Positions 11,401 through 20,172 of a DNA stretch of 64,000 nt are shown here, one piece after another; the first letter of the stretch is position 1, and the number at the start of each line of letters is the position of its first letter. The notes beneath the pieces are model-generated. The model was given only the letters and a program-made list of their open reading frames with translations. It did not search any database and had not been told where the DNA came from. Both the position numbers and the translations under genes were made by a program. The stretch is from Bin87 sp963663945 (lineage in GTDB: Bacteria; Chloroflexota; Dehalococcoidia; Lucifugimonadales; UBA3495), in assembly GCA_963663945.1 (NCBI GenBank), contig OY760687.1:1116001-1180000 (forward strand). Direction: 5' to 3'.

Positions 11401-14400
11401 TTCGCATCTTGTCCGGTCGTCGAGTGCTCTATGTCGCCACCGTTGAGGGCCAGTTGGTTGGCGATTATGACGAGGCCATCGTCATCGCCGTCTTCTACCC
11501 GTACGACGTACTCAAACACCAGAGTGGCGGTGCCGGTGCCGCTGGTGTACGAAAGGTTCCTGCTACCCGCTCCGACCCCGCCTTGCGAGAATGCCATGGT
11601 CACGGTTGGCGTCCCATTCGTAGTGTCCACCACCACGTTGGAGTCAAAGGTCACGGCCACGGAGACGGTCTCCTCAAAACCATAGGTGTCGGACGCGGCT
11701 TGTGGCGTGGAGGTGATCTCAACGCCACCCGAAATGATGTTGGGGATCTTGTTCACCAGGTGGCCGGACTGGTCGGCCACCGCGTTATGGGTGATCTGAG
11801 CGGTTTCACCGGTGGCCTGGTCCTCGATGATCCCGCCGTTCAGCGACACCGCGTTGGCGCCGATGGAAACGCCGTCCTGGTCGCTGTCCCCGGTCACCAC
11901 TGTGTAGGCGAAGGTAAGGATGCGGTTCGTCGCGTCGATAGAGGTGTAATCAGCGTTCCGGTCGTTACCGCCCACCGAGATTTGGATGTAGGGAGTGCCC
12001 GCTGCGGTTTCGACCGACACCGGGTGGTCAAACGTGGCGGTGACCGTTATCACATCACTCTCGGCGTAGGTGGCGTCGGTTCCCGGGTCGCTGGATATGG
12101 CAACGGACTGCACCGCGGCTGGCAGGAATGACAAGGCGACCGTGTACGTGGTGGTGAGCTTGTCAGAGGCGGAGGCCGAGATGGTTACGGCGGCGCCGTG
12201 GCTGACGTCCACCTGGTGTCCGGTGGCCTGATCATCGGCGTCTGCCGGGGAGATGCTCACCGTTGTCCCCGCCTCTGCGGTGGCTGAAACGGTGGTTTGA
12301 GTGGTACCGACGGCCACAGTTCCTTCGTACTGGGTTGTCGCTGCTGCGAAAGCTGGAGAGAGCGTGACGCCGGTCAGCGACAGGGCGGACAATGCGGCTG
12401 ACGGAGGAACCAGGCTGCCGTCCACCTTATGGTCGGGGCTGATGCTTGGTGCTGCGTGACTAAGGTTGGCGTCCCGGTTGGTCGTGTAATGCTTGATAGT
12501 ACCGCCATGTAGGCGCAACTGGTTGGCGCTGACCGCGAGTCCAGTTCTGTCCCTGTCATTGGGTCGCACAACGTACTCGAAGGCCAGGGTATCGGTGCTC
12601 GACCCGCCGATATAGGTCGAGTCCTTGTCCTGGGTTCTGCCGCCGGGATGCCAGAATCTCATTCTCAGGGCGGGGGCGCCCCCGGAAGTGTCCACCACCA
12701 CCACGGAGTCGAAGGTGATGGTGAAGGAGATGGTCTCTCCGGCTCCGTAGGTGTCGGATGTGGCGAGGGGAGCGGAGGTGATGACAACGCCGCCGGAGAC
12801 GATGCGGGGGAATTTGTTGACCCGGTGGAGGGGCTGGTCGTCCAGGGCGTCGTGATCCAGGACCGCATCCTGCTCGGTGGCCATGTCCTTGATTGATCCG
12901 CCGTTCAGGGACAGCGCGTTGGACTGTATGGAGATACCGCTCTGGTCGCCGTCTTCGGCCACGACGGTGTAGGAGAAGGTGAGGATGCGGTTGGTGGCGT
13001 CGATGGAGGAGTATCCGGCATTCCGGTTTCTGCTGCCCGACCTGATGGTCAAATAAGGGGTGCCGTCGACAGTGTCCACGGAGATGGAGTTATTGAATGT
13101 GACCGCGACGGTGATGCTGTCTCCTACAGCGTAGGTTGCGTCAGTACCCGGGTCGCTGGAGATGCCAACGGACTGAACCTCCGCAGCGAAGTAGATCGTC
13201 GCGGTATAGGCGGTGGCGAGGGTGTTGGCAGCGGAGGCGGTGATGGTGAATTCGGTACCGTGGCTGACGTCCACCTGGTGTCCGTTGATGGTGTCCTTGG
13301 AGTCGGCTGGTAAGATGGTAACCGTTGTTCCAGCATCAGCGGTGGCCGTGACCGTAGTGTACGTGGTGCCCGCGGCAGCCACGCCCTCATAGTCGGTGGT
13401 GCCGCTCTGGAAGGCTGGGGACAGGGTGATGTCGGTCAGCGACAGCGCGGATAGTGTGGCACGCGGCGGATCCAGGCTCCCGTCCACCTTGTGGCCGGAG
13501 GGAGTGCGCTTGCCGTGGTTCAGATTGGCATTCCGTCCGGTGGAGGCGTGCTTGATGGTGCCTCCCTGGCGCCGTATCTGATTCCTGTCCACGACAATTC
13601 CAGTGTTGTCCAAATCCTCGCCCTGCACCACGTACTCAAACACCAAAGTGTCGGTTCCGGACCCGCTGGCGTAGGCCATATCCCTGTCCTTCCCCTGGAT
13701 TCCCGGATGCCACAACCTCATCCTCAAGGTCGGCGTGCCGCCGGTGGTGTCCACGTTCACCACGGAGTCGAAAGTCACGCTGAACGAGATGACCTCACCA
13801 GCCCCGTAGGTGTCCGCGGCAGCCAGGGGTGTGGAGGTGATGGCAACGCCGTCCGTGACGATGTTGGGTACCTTGTTCACCAGGTGGCCGGCCTGATCGT
13901 CGAGGGCGTCGTGGGTGACCTGAGCGTTTTCGCCGGTGGCCTGGTCCTTGATGATCCCGCCGTTGAGGGAAAACGAGTCGGCGTCGATGGAGATGCCGTC
14001 CTGATCGCCGTCCTCAGCGACAACGGTATAGGAGAAGATGAGGATGCGGTCCTTCGCGGCGATGGAGGAGTAAGCGGCATTGCGGTCGTTGTTCCCTACA
14101 GTAATGGTCACGTAGGGTGTCCCTTGGGCGGCGTCGACGAAGACCGCCCGGTCAAACGTGGCGGCGACCTTGATCACATCGTTGACGGCATAGGTGGCGT
14201 CGATCCCCGGATCGCTGGTGATTGCAACGGAATCCACTGCCGCCGCGCCCAACGAAACGACGACCGAATAGGTGGTGTCGAGTTGATTTGTGGCCGAGGT
14301 GGTGATGGTTATTTCAGCGCCGTGGCTGATGTCCACCTGGTGTCCGTCGGTCACGTTGTCAGCGTCGGCCGGGGAGATTGTTACCGTCGTCCCGGATTCG

Positions 14401-14789
14401 ACGGCAGCTGACACTGTGGTTCGCGTGGTGCCTGCGGCAGCCGTACCTACATAGTAGGTGGTTCCGGCCTCGAAGGTGGGGGACAGCGTGATGTCGGTGA
14501 GCGACAGCGCGGACAATGCGGACTGCGTGGTTTGCGCTGCAGCGGGCTGCGTCCAGTACCACGATGCAGCTACCCCCGCCAATGTCGCGAACAACAGCGC
14601 CAGCACCAGCAACGGTAATCTCCCGCCGCTCTGGCTGTGCCTGGGGCCGAACCAAAACAGTATTTTCCCCGCTAACGCCTTTGATCCGTGTCTGTCCACG
14701 CGCCCTGCCTCTAACGTTTTTGCAAAATAGATTTCGCACCGTCGTGGGGGCACATGCCCCAACCCGTCGCGAGGCCCGAAAGCAAGCAA
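8475..14789 (-). CDS. Giant exported protein of five ~355-residue super-repeats
   Basis: This frame encodes 2104 residues. A hydrophobic segment at about residues 59-79 followed by QPAAA-QT looks like a signal peptide, so the first ~30 residues may be untranslated; a GTG at 14699 with a purine-rich stretch upstream is an alternative start. From residue 91 there are five super-repeats, each with three parts: a cadherin-like beta-sandwich beginning LSLTDITLSPAF, a second domain beginning SVAITSDPGTDATYA with a FDRPVxVD motif, and a third beginning GVxITSxPxAxxDTYG. Units start near nucleotides 14519, 13457, 12393, 11324 and 10264. The unrepeated C-terminal ~250 residues (from about 9220) contain four or more Cys and end without an obvious anchor. 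A surface or secreted structural/adhesive role is inferred from the architecture; the ligand is unknown. Confidence 0.8.
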   Translation of the reverse strand: MLAFGPRDGLGHVPPRRCEIYFAKTLEAGRVDRHGSKALAGKILFWFGPRHSQSGGRLPLLVLALLFATLAGVAASWYWTQPAAAQTTQSALSALSLTDITLSPTFEAGTTYYVGTAAAGTTRTTVSAAVESGTTVTISPADADNVTDGHQVDISHGAEITITTSATNQLDTTYSVVVSLGAAAVDSVAITSDPGIDATYAVNDVIKVAATFDRAVFVDAAQGTPYVTITVGNNDRNAAYSSIAAKDRILIFSYTVVAEDGDQDGISIDADSFSLNGGIIKDQATGENAQVTHDALDDQAGHLVNKVPNIVTDGVAITSTPLAAADTYGAGEVISFSVTFDSVVNVDTTGGTPTLRMRLWHPGIQGKDRDMAYASGSGTDTLVFEYVVQGEDLDNTGIVVDRNQIRRQGGTIKHASTGRNANLNHGKRTPSGHKVDGSLDPPRATLSALSLTDITLSPAFQSGTTDYEGVAAAGTTYTTVTATADAGTTVTILPADSKDTINGHQVDVSHGTEFTITASAANTLATAYTATIYFAAEVQSVGISSDPGTDATYAVGDSITVAVTFNNSISVDTVDGTPYLTIRSGSRNRNAGYSSIDATNRILTFSYTVVAEDGDQSGISIQSNALSLNGGSIKDMATEQDAVLDHDALDDQPLHRVNKFPRIVSGGVVITSAPLATSDTYGAGETISFTITFDSVVVVDTSGGAPALRMRFWHPGGRTQDKDSTYIGGSSTDTLAFEYVVRPNDRDRTGLAVSANQLRLHGGTIKHYTTNRDANLSHAAPSISPDHKVDGSLVPPSAALSALSLTGVTLSPAFAAATTQYEGTVAVGTTQTTVSATAEAGTTVSISPADADDQATGHQVDVSHGAAVTISASASDKLTTTYTVALSFLPAAVQSVAISSDPGTDATYAESDVITVTATFDHPVSVETAAGTPYIQISVGGNDRNADYTSIDATNRILTFAYTVVTGDSDQDGVSIGANAVSLNGGIIEDQATGETAQITHNAVADQSGHLVNKIPNIISGGVEITSTPQAASDTYGFEETVSVAVTFDSNVVVDTTNGTPTVTMAFSQGGVGAGSRNLSYTSGTGTATLVFEYVVRVEDGDDDGLVIIANQLALNGGDIEHSTTGQDANLDHATPGSDGVFSDHKIDGTLGAPRAKLSTLSLTDITLSPAFEAGTTSYVGTATPGTALTTVSASAETGTTVSISPADTQDGAAGHQQDIRHGTRITIKASAAGHVTNAYTVIVYFSAEVQSVAFSSDPGADATYATGDVVSLGFRFDKPVSVDTIGGTPYVTITVGNNDRNAVYSSIDASNRTITFSYPVVAGDDDQNGVSIDANSLFLNGGAITDIGNNQAAVLGHDALDDQAGHLVNKVPNIVTDGVAITSTPLAAADTYGAGEVISFSVTFDSVVNVDTTGGTPTLRMRLWHPGIQGKDRDMAYASGSGTDTLVFEYVVQGEDLDNTGIVVDRNQIRRQGGTIKHASTGRNANLNHGKRTPSGHKVDGSIQLAALTALSVGDGTLSPAFITGITNYTAAVGRDVTQTTVTASAATGTTVSITPADASVGTIGHQVDLSRGANTITVTVSKTGLITRTYTVTVNRLWAEIENMAITSNPGWDDTYTTGDEIEVSVTFSGPVSVDTTNGTPHVVVLVGSYYRPAAFASIDSTNRVLTFTYTVESFDGSIGGLAFEEDSLMLNGGGIKHLITNQDALISHGGLASNPRHQVNKKPRIVPRGVKIASNPVAGEDTYTVGEIIRFRVTFDSLVVVNTDNGTPSLLVSFADDDNPARAVHFYYSAGSGSTRLDFEYEVKLEDRDSNGVWVGTNKLRLNGGAIRHMTTHRDAVLQHSSNPRYSRHKVDPTVAPTLLFSCGLRVLDKNSELDLCMQMPTPVPTDEDVVFEWRRKPYYGVPVKNIGTEDFDDWIEFARGGRHTSCGATCIRFTLTLNSGRGAGTTYQARARQGNTILATSRRLEVHHPNLSDAELNTELSGVFYPHDFTSYPGDVATGIFRTDLTFTDPVVRATAVELVEGLRASDFHVNNGTVINIVPDPGASYAITIAPTTLGDPVIISLPQGVVLGVGSAFLADGTNAFTRPNNASNILTVKTAIP
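10281..10719. repeat. Copy A of a 439-bp near-identical internal duplication
   Basis: This segment of super-repeat unit 4 matches 13476-13914 in unit 1 at an offset of exactly 3195 bp (three units). By eye only a handful of third-position-type differences are visible, for example near 10358, 10537-10544 and 10573-10588. Similarity resumes at 10881 (partner 14076) after a diverged stretch. Confidence 0.85.
13476..13914. repeat. Copy B of the 439-bp internal duplication
   Basis: Partner of 10281-10719, lying in super-repeat unit 1. Other units encode similar protein but differ much more at DNA level, so this pair was homogenised or duplicated recently. Confidence 0.85.
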
Positions 14790-15477
14790 CGGAAGAGAAT
14801 CGCGATATCAACCGCCGTTTGCCTCGTTGGTTCAGCGCGATATGGCGAACAGCGACGGAGCAGAAAGCCCATTGACGGGTCGCGATTGTGTTACCGGCAG
14901 AGACCGTTGTCTGTGCAAAAACCGAAACGAACATGCGGCGCAGCAATCGTGCATCTAGGCCTGTGGGTGTAAGTATTAGATTGCACACACTAGAAACAGT
15001 TTGCGCACTCATGGATTTGCTTATCACCATTTTCTGACGCCGATGTGAATCGTGCGTTCACGTGCAAAATCGTGTGAGCCTGATATGCCGACGCGTCGAA
15101 TGAACCGTTCCGAGGGGCACACGAGATACGCGGCATGTGCATCCGAGTTCCCGTACGAACGTGATTCAAGCGGTTGTGCAGGGGTCGCGTCGTCAATGGT
15201 GCAACAGGTGACCGAGCACTATGCGCTTGGTCACTCAGCGCAAATTTCTGACGCCGAGCAAACCATTGATCACGGAGCCGACCGATGCCGATCGGCTGGC
15301 CTGCCAGTGTTCGGGATAAGGCGGCAAGCGGCGTTGATCGCCGCTGTGGCGACGCCGCCTTTCACACCAGCCGTATGTTGCAGCAACCCCGTGCATAGGC
15401 CAATCTGTGGGGGCAGGGAGGGCGCGCGGTGAAGCGGCGTCGCGGAGAACCGGGACCGGTTCCAGGCGAAGGCCGCC
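14790..15477. other. Intergenic region upstream of the super-repeat gene
   Basis: About 690 bp without a recognisable gene. It should contain the promoter for the minus-strand giant gene and possibly regulatory sequence for the degraded gene to the right. I found no convincing -35/-10 pair, RNA gene or repeat. Confidence 0.4.
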
Positions 15478-16010
15478 ATGGACGCGGAGACCGCCGCCGA
15501 CCCGGTTGGGCTATATATGCGGGAGATCAACCGGGTGGAGTTGAAAACCGCGGCGAAGGAACAGGCTCTGGCGTCGGATATTGAATTGGTCAGCCAACTA
15601 GAGGGGCTGGAGCTGGAACTGGTCGGGGGACTGGGCTACGACTACGGAGAGGATGCCCGCGCCGCAGGCGCACCGTCGACTGTGCTCTGGGAGAAGGCCA
15701 TGGTTCTCCTGACCCCGCATCGCCGGCGCCGGACCGGTGGCCCGGGCCGTGGCCCGTCACCTGGAGTTGGACGACGTCCCCACGCTGGAAGAGGTGTGTC
15801 GACTTCCGGGGTTCAGGGTCGCCATCGACCGAGTGATCAGCCCCGAGTTGGCGGAACGGGCTGTCAGGGATCTGGGCATTACCGAGGAAGACGCCCGCGG
15901 GTGCATCGTTACGTTGTCCCGGGACAACCGGGCACTGCCGGCGGCGGCAATCACCGTCGAGGTGACCGCGAGAATCATCGCGGAAGATGGAAAAACCTGC
16001 CGGCGAAATC
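15478..16010 (+). pseudogene. Broken RNA polymerase sigma-70-like gene (N-terminal remnant)
   Basis: The frame at 15478 starts with DPVGLYMREINRVELKTAA and continues through EQALASDIE, matching sigma-70 region 1.2 (usual form DPVRLYLREIGRVPLLTAEEE). After about residue 75 the similarity stops, and a second frame opening at 15737 continues with coherent sequence such as LEEVCRLPGF, IDRVISPELAERA and DLGITEEDARG. The latter resembles the long spacer between regions 1.2 and 2 in some Chloroflexota sigma factors; that comparison is from memory. A frameshift lies near 15700-15735. Sigma regions 2, 3 and 4 are absent downstream, so no working factor can be made. Confidence 0.5.
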
Positions 16011-16152
16011 CTGCTCGGTTTCCTGCAAGCCCGTCGATCTCATCAACTCACTCGTGGCTGCCACAACCGTCGTTGCCGCCTACGATCTGCAGGCTAGCCA
16101 CAAGGCTCGGAAAGAACTCCCGTGCGGGGTTCGGTTCGCCGCCACCACGTAG

Positions 16153-16777
16153 GAAGCGGCAATACAAACCCAGGCCGCGGTTCTGTCCACCGAGCGGGAG
16201 GAGTGCGTAGAGTCCAACTGGGCCGAGATCTCCAAACGGCACGTTGCGGTCTGGATTAGTGTTCGACGGCCGCAACGCGTTGGATCCTGTCCACATGCAA
16301 AGCTTGGGTTTCCGATACGTCGGGAACTCAGAACGCGTTTCATGACTCCGTCCGTCGATCTCAACCTCGAAGACCAAATGTGGCCTCGTGTGATCCGACA
16401 CTGCTAGAGTTTGGCGAACCAGCCCGCGTAACCAATTCACCGCCAAGATGCGCGGCTCTCAACGGGTTATCGGTGCAGCCAGCCCCGTCACTACTACTGT
16501 AGGGCAGCTCACCGAGAAGACGGACCATGGACAACGGCTAGGAACTGGGACGGAGGCATAGCCATCGTGAAAACCCGATTGGGCCAACTACCGTGGTCGT
16601 CGGCAAATACGAAAACCGTGTTACTGGTTTTGGGTTCCCGGGTTTGAGCGGTGGACGTGAAACCGCGTCAATTACTGCCGGCCGGTGCCTGAGTTTGTGC
16701 AGTTGGTCGACAGATGGTCGACAAAATAGCCAAAACGGCCCCTTTTGGAGCCGTTTCTGGGTAGGGAATCGCAAAGA
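16153..16777. other. Gene-free stretch before tRNA-Thr
   Basis: No supportable gene. A minus-strand open frame at 16048-16446 has no family resemblance and overlaps the sigma-factor remnant. There is a short palindromic GGTCGAC-containing stretch near 16707-16722. No duplicated tRNA 3' end was found that would mark an integration site. Confidence 0.4.
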
Positions 16778-16853
16778 TGGAGCCGATGAAGGGACTCGAA
16801 CCCTTGACCTGCGGTTTACGAAACCGCTGCTCTTCCGGCTGAGCTACATCGGC
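16778..16853 (-). tRNA. tRNA-Thr (anticodon CGT)
   Basis: On the minus strand the 76-base sequence starts GCCGATG and ends CATCGGC-T-CCA, giving a 7-bp acceptor stem with encoded CCA. The D arm (AGCTCAGCCGGAAGAGC), anticodon arm GCGGT-TTCGTAA-ACCGC and T arm (GGGTTCGAGTCCC) are all present. The loop TTCGTAA gives anticodon CGT, reading ACG. Confidence 0.95.
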
Positions 16854-17091
16854 GTGGCATTTATTGTACCCCCAACGAAATTCCATTCCAACCGTCCTGG
16901 CAGTGTTGTTGCAGCCGGGCTGGTGTTGCATAAGCGTTGTACAGCCGGGGAACGGGCCGGCGAGCGATTGTTCGAGCAGTCGGGGCGTCAAGGTCCATAG
17001 TGAACGAGCAGTTGACGATGGGCATCGCCCGCGCATAGCATTCGGCCACCGACGGTGGCGCAGACCGCCACCCACGCAGGAGTTAACCAGC

Positions 17092-17868
17092 ATGCGCGAA
17101 AACACCATGAAAAAGAAGCTTCAGGCCGGTCAACCGGTTTTCGGCTCGATGATCACCTTCCCCTCTCCGGTGGTGGTCGAGATGCTCGGATACCTGGGGT
17201 ACGACTGGGTGCTCATCGATAACGAGCACGGCAATATCACCGTTGATCTGGCCGAAGACATGATCCGCGCCGCCGAATACTCGGGCACGGCTCCAATAGT
17301 CAGGCCCGTGGGGAACCGTCCGGAAATCATCTCGCCCTTCCTGGACCGTGGCGCCTGGGGGGTTCAGGTCCCCCATGTAAACACCGCTGAGGAGGCTCGC
17401 GCCGCCGTTGCCGCAGTCAAGTATTTCCCTGAGGGAGACCGCGGTCTGTTCAGCGGGGGACGGCCCGCCGAGTACGGTTTCAGCGGCGCCACGCCGGACT
17501 ACGTTGCGGACGCCAACCGCAATACGCTGGTGTGCCTCATGCTGGAAGAGGTGGAGGCCATCGAAAACATTCCGGAACTGGTGGAAGTGGCGGGAGTCGA
17601 TGTGTATTTCATCGGAGCCGGGGACCTGTCCCAGAGCATGGGCTACCCGGGCCAGCAGACCCATCCGGAAGTCCAGGCTCTGGTCGAGAAGGGCGTGCAG
17701 CAAATTGCGGCGTCCGGCATCACCGCGGGATGCAGTTGTCCCGACGCCCTGGTGCCGCACTACCTCGAACTGGGCGTGCGATACTTCCATAACACCGTGG
17801 GCCGTCTGCTGCAGTCGGCCAGCGCCGAGTACCTGAACAACATGCGGGCGGCCGCGGACGGCCTGTAG
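17092..17868 (+). CDS. HpcH/HpaI-family aldolase (2-keto-3-deoxy-acid type)
   Basis: The 258-residue product starts at ATG 17092, nine bases after AGGAG (17078-17082). It has the family's conserved blocks: IDNEHG near residue 45 with metal- and substrate-binding acidic residues, an Arg in IVRPVGNR near residue 70, GVQVPHV near residue 92, LEEVEAIEN near residue 150 (metal-binding Glu), and YFIGAGDLSQSMG near residue 180. HpcH/HpaI enzymes are class II, divalent-metal-dependent aldolases that cleave or form 4-hydroxy-2-oxo acids to give pyruvate plus an aldehyde. The natural substrate cannot be told from sequence. It is followed 44 bp later by an unknown gene with its own ribosome-binding site, likely co-transcribed. 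Confidence 0.85.
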   Translation: MRENTMKKKLQAGQPVFGSMITFPSPVVVEMLGYLGYDWVLIDNEHGNITVDLAEDMIRAAEYSGTAPIVRPVGNRPEIISPFLDRGAWGVQVPHVNTAEEARAAVAAVKYFPEGDRGLFSGGRPAEYGFSGATPDYVADANRNTLVCLMLEEVEAIENIPELVEVAGVDVYFIGAGDLSQSMGYPGQQTHPEVQALVEKGVQQIAASGITAGCSCPDALVPHYLELGVRYFHNTVGRLLQSASAEYLNNMRAAADGL

Positions 17869-17912
17869 ATCGCCCGGACGCTTAACTGTTCCCACACGTC
17901 AAGGAGACGATC

Positions 17913-18494
17913 ATGACCAGCCCCATAGATCCTAATCAGATCTGCCTCACCGGAGAAAACTCCTTCATCCGCCTGTCGCCCGAACCGGGCGGTGAACAGA
18001 CCACCCGAACCAGCCACTGGCGCGTTCTCTGGTCGCCGGGCGGCGCCGGTCACGTGCTGTTCCTCAAGAGCGCGGATTTGGAGCGCGATCCGGTGCGGAT
18101 CTATTCCGACAATATCGCCATGACCCGCTACCTCCAGGAGGAGATCGAAAGCATCCTGTTTCCGGAATTTGCCGACCCGAGCCTGACAGTGATCCCGGCC
18201 CAATTCAGCAGGTCCGGCGGGATCGAGAGCGCCTACAACGAGATCGTCGTCGCATCCACTGAGACCGTTGTGCTCAGCTGGCACGATTTCCTGACGCCAT
18301 ACATGCTCAACAATCCGGCGGGCAACACTCCCGGCCGGCCGCATGGGGTGTATAGCTGCTTCTTCCCGGCCCGCAGTGCCCAGATCACCGTGGGCGACCG
18401 TGCGCTCGGTGGCGTGGTCACGCTGGAAGCGCGCGGCTCGGCCCAGAGCAGCACGGCGTGTTGCGCCTGGTCGGAGACCTGGGTCAGGCCGTAA
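17913..18494 (+). CDS. Conserved-looking protein of unknown function downstream of the aldolase
   Basis: 193 residues, preceded by AAGGAG at a normal distance from ATG 17913. No family was recognised. The sequence has no signal peptide or membrane segment and looks like a soluble alpha/beta or beta-rich protein: it begins MTSPIDPNQICLTGENSF, has a central YNEIVVAST segment and a C-terminal part with VYSCFFPARSAQITVG. Two adjacent Cys occur near the end (ACCAW). Codon use looks normal for the region. Its position 44 bp behind the HpcH-type aldolase suggests a joint role, possibly on the same substrate. It ends 15 bp before the end of the convergent halogenase-like gene. Confidence 0.65.
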   Translation: MTSPIDPNQICLTGENSFIRLSPEPGGEQTTRTSHWRVLWSPGGAGHVLFLKSADLERDPVRIYSDNIAMTRYLQEEIESILFPEFADPSLTVIPAQFSRSGGIESAYNEIVVASTETVVLSWHDFLTPYMLNNPAGNTPGRPHGVYSCFFPARSAQITVGDRALGGVVTLEARGSAQSSTACCAWSETWVRP

Positions 18495-18509
18495 CGCGAC
18501 GACCTCGCC

Positions 18510-20090
18510 TCAAGGCAATTTGCGGATCGCGCCGTCGACGTACAGGATTTGCAGGGCTTCCATGGCGGCGAGTTCGACCTGCCGCGTCGCGGCGGGTTCC
18601 AGTCCCTGGCACAGATTCGTGATCGCTTCATCAACGGTAGTCATGCCGTCCAGCCCGTGCAGTAATCGGGCTATCAGCCCACTGCACGGGAGTCCCTCGG
18701 GGTGCCCGTCGGTCACCAATCCATAACCCCATACGAAATCGCCATCGGCCAGCACCGGCTGGCGCTGCAGGATGACGCCTTCCGCCAGCTGTATCCGCGA
18801 CTCGGGCAGTAGAGGCTGCTCCCGTCGTCGCTGCCGTTCGGCCTCCACTCCGGACACGCTTTTGCCGAAAGCGGCCGGCGCCAGGCCGTGGGACAAGACG
18901 GCCCGTTCGTACCCCCGCGGGGGTTGGCCGGCCACCGCCTGAATGAATGATTGGCGAGGTGTCAGGGACGGATCGTCGTCGAGCAGGCGGCGCGCTTCCC
19001 AAAAGTACGAATTGGCGGTGCGGTTGCTGGAGTAGAACAGCCTGGCCAGTTCCCGGAAATGACCGTACTCCTTGTAGTACAACTGCTGGTATACCTGCCC
19101 AACGGGACCTGCCATTGCAGGGTCGGCCAACGTAGAGGCAACCGCCGCCGCTGCCAGGGTCGCCGATGTCAGCGCCAGGTGCACCCCGGATGAAAACAGC
19201 GGGTCGATGAAGCAGCCGGCGTCGCCCACCAGGATGTACCCCGGGCCGTGGAGAGACTGACACCGGTAGGACCAGTCACGGACGATTGCCGGTTCCGAAA
19301 CGAGGCGGGCGTTTCGCAGCATCAGCGCGGTTTGCGGTGCGGCGGCGACCTGCGCTTCAAGAAAGCCGCGCGCTCCCAGACTGCGGATGCCTTCCTGGCC
19401 GGTTTCGGAATCCACCACGGCCCCGACGCTGGACCACCCGTCCCGCAGTGGGATGTTCCACATCCAGCCGTTGGATTGCGACTCGATCAGGATGTTGCCG
19501 TCGTCCGGCGGTTGCAGCCTGTCCCCGCCCTGGTAGTAGGCGTATACGGCCAGGTTCCGGAAGAAATCGTCCCACTGCCGCAGGCCCAACTGGCGCGCCA
19601 ACAAGCCACCCTGCCCGCTGGCGTCGACGACGTAACGAGCCGGTAGAGTTTCGTCGCCGCAACGCACCGCGACCGCCGTCTGGGAGGCATAGAATTCGAC
19701 CGAAGTGGCGGCGTATCCCTCCCGCACGTCCACGCCGGAGTGTCGCGCGTTGTCCAGCAGGATGGCGTCAAACTCGGGCCGCCAAACCTGGTAGGAGTGT
19801 GGATTGGAGGCGTTGGTCTCGCTGAAATACCAGCTCCACGGCTCCCGGTCCACTCCCCATATCATGGTGGCGCCGCGCTTCAGCACGAACCCGGCGTGCC
19901 GAACGCGGTCGAGCACGCCAAGATCCTGCAGGATTGGGATGCTGGCCGGCAGTAGCGACTCTCCCACATGGTCCCGTGGGAAGCGTTCCCGCTCCAGCAA
20001 CGTAACCGCGTAGCCGCGACGCGCCAGCAGGGTGCTGACGCACGAGCCGGCCGGTCCTCCGCCGATGACAACGATGGGCGCTTCAGGCAT
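18510..20090 (-). CDS. Flavin-dependent halogenase-like FAD monooxygenase
   Basis: 526 residues with the N-terminal FAD motif VIGGGPAGS (8-16) and ERERFPRDHVGESLLP (33-48), typical of the tryptophan/phenolic halogenase and geranylgeranyl-reductase superfamily. Three features favour a halogenase. WMWNIP at 209-214 fits the WxWxIP motif. FIDPLFSSG at 294-302 fits the FxxPxxSxG motif. K71 sits in LKRGATMIWG, where phenolic halogenases place the catalytic lysine that carries the hypohalous species. The second flavin motif GDAGCF is at 289-294. Halogenases need reduced flavin from a partner reductase; a flavin reductase-like gene lies far away at 58.7 kb. An ordinary oxidoreductase of the same superfamily remains possible. 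The substrate is unknown. No Shine-Dalgarno is obvious before the ATG. Confidence 0.7.
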   Translation of the reverse strand: MPEAPIVVIGGGPAGSCVSTLLARRGYAVTLLERERFPRDHVGESLLPASIPILQDLGVLDRVRHAGFVLKRGATMIWGVDREPWSWYFSETNASNPHSYQVWRPEFDAILLDNARHSGVDVREGYAATSVEFYASQTAVAVRCGDETLPARYVVDASGQGGLLARQLGLRQWDDFFRNLAVYAYYQGGDRLQPPDDGNILIESQSNGWMWNIPLRDGWSSVGAVVDSETGQEGIRSLGARGFLEAQVAAAPQTALMLRNARLVSEPAIVRDWSYRCQSLHGPGYILVGDAGCFIDPLFSSGVHLALTSATLAAAAVASTLADPAMAGPVGQVYQQLYYKEYGHFRELARLFYSSNRTANSYFWEARRLLDDDPSLTPRQSFIQAVAGQPPRGYERAVLSHGLAPAAFGKSVSGVEAERQRRREQPLLPESRIQLAEGVILQRQPVLADGDFVWGYGLVTDGHPEGLPCSGLIARLLHGLDGMTTVDEAITNLCQGLEPAATRQVELAAMEALQILYVDGAIRKLP

Positions 20091-20172
20091 GCGGTGCTGG
20101 TGGATGGGCTGGGCGCGCTATCGACGCCAGGCGGTACCGAGTAGCCCGCCGCGGTGTCTTCGAACCGGGTGC

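Noticed and set aside
8691..14411. Several plus-strand frames rich in Gly, Val and His across the super-repeat gene
   Set aside because: They are the complementary strand of the repeat-encoding gene, repeated with the same period.
16048..16446. Minus-strand open frame before tRNA-Thr
   Set aside because: No ribosome-binding site or family similarity, and it overlaps the sigma-factor remnant.
16680..16853. Possible integration site at tRNA-Thr, because of decayed DNA nearby
   Set aside because: No duplicate of the tRNA 3' end or integrase gene was found.
16668..17108. Minus-strand open frame with ADVAQPEEQRF and SSPFIGS
   Set aside because: It is the tRNA-Thr region translated, a common artefact.
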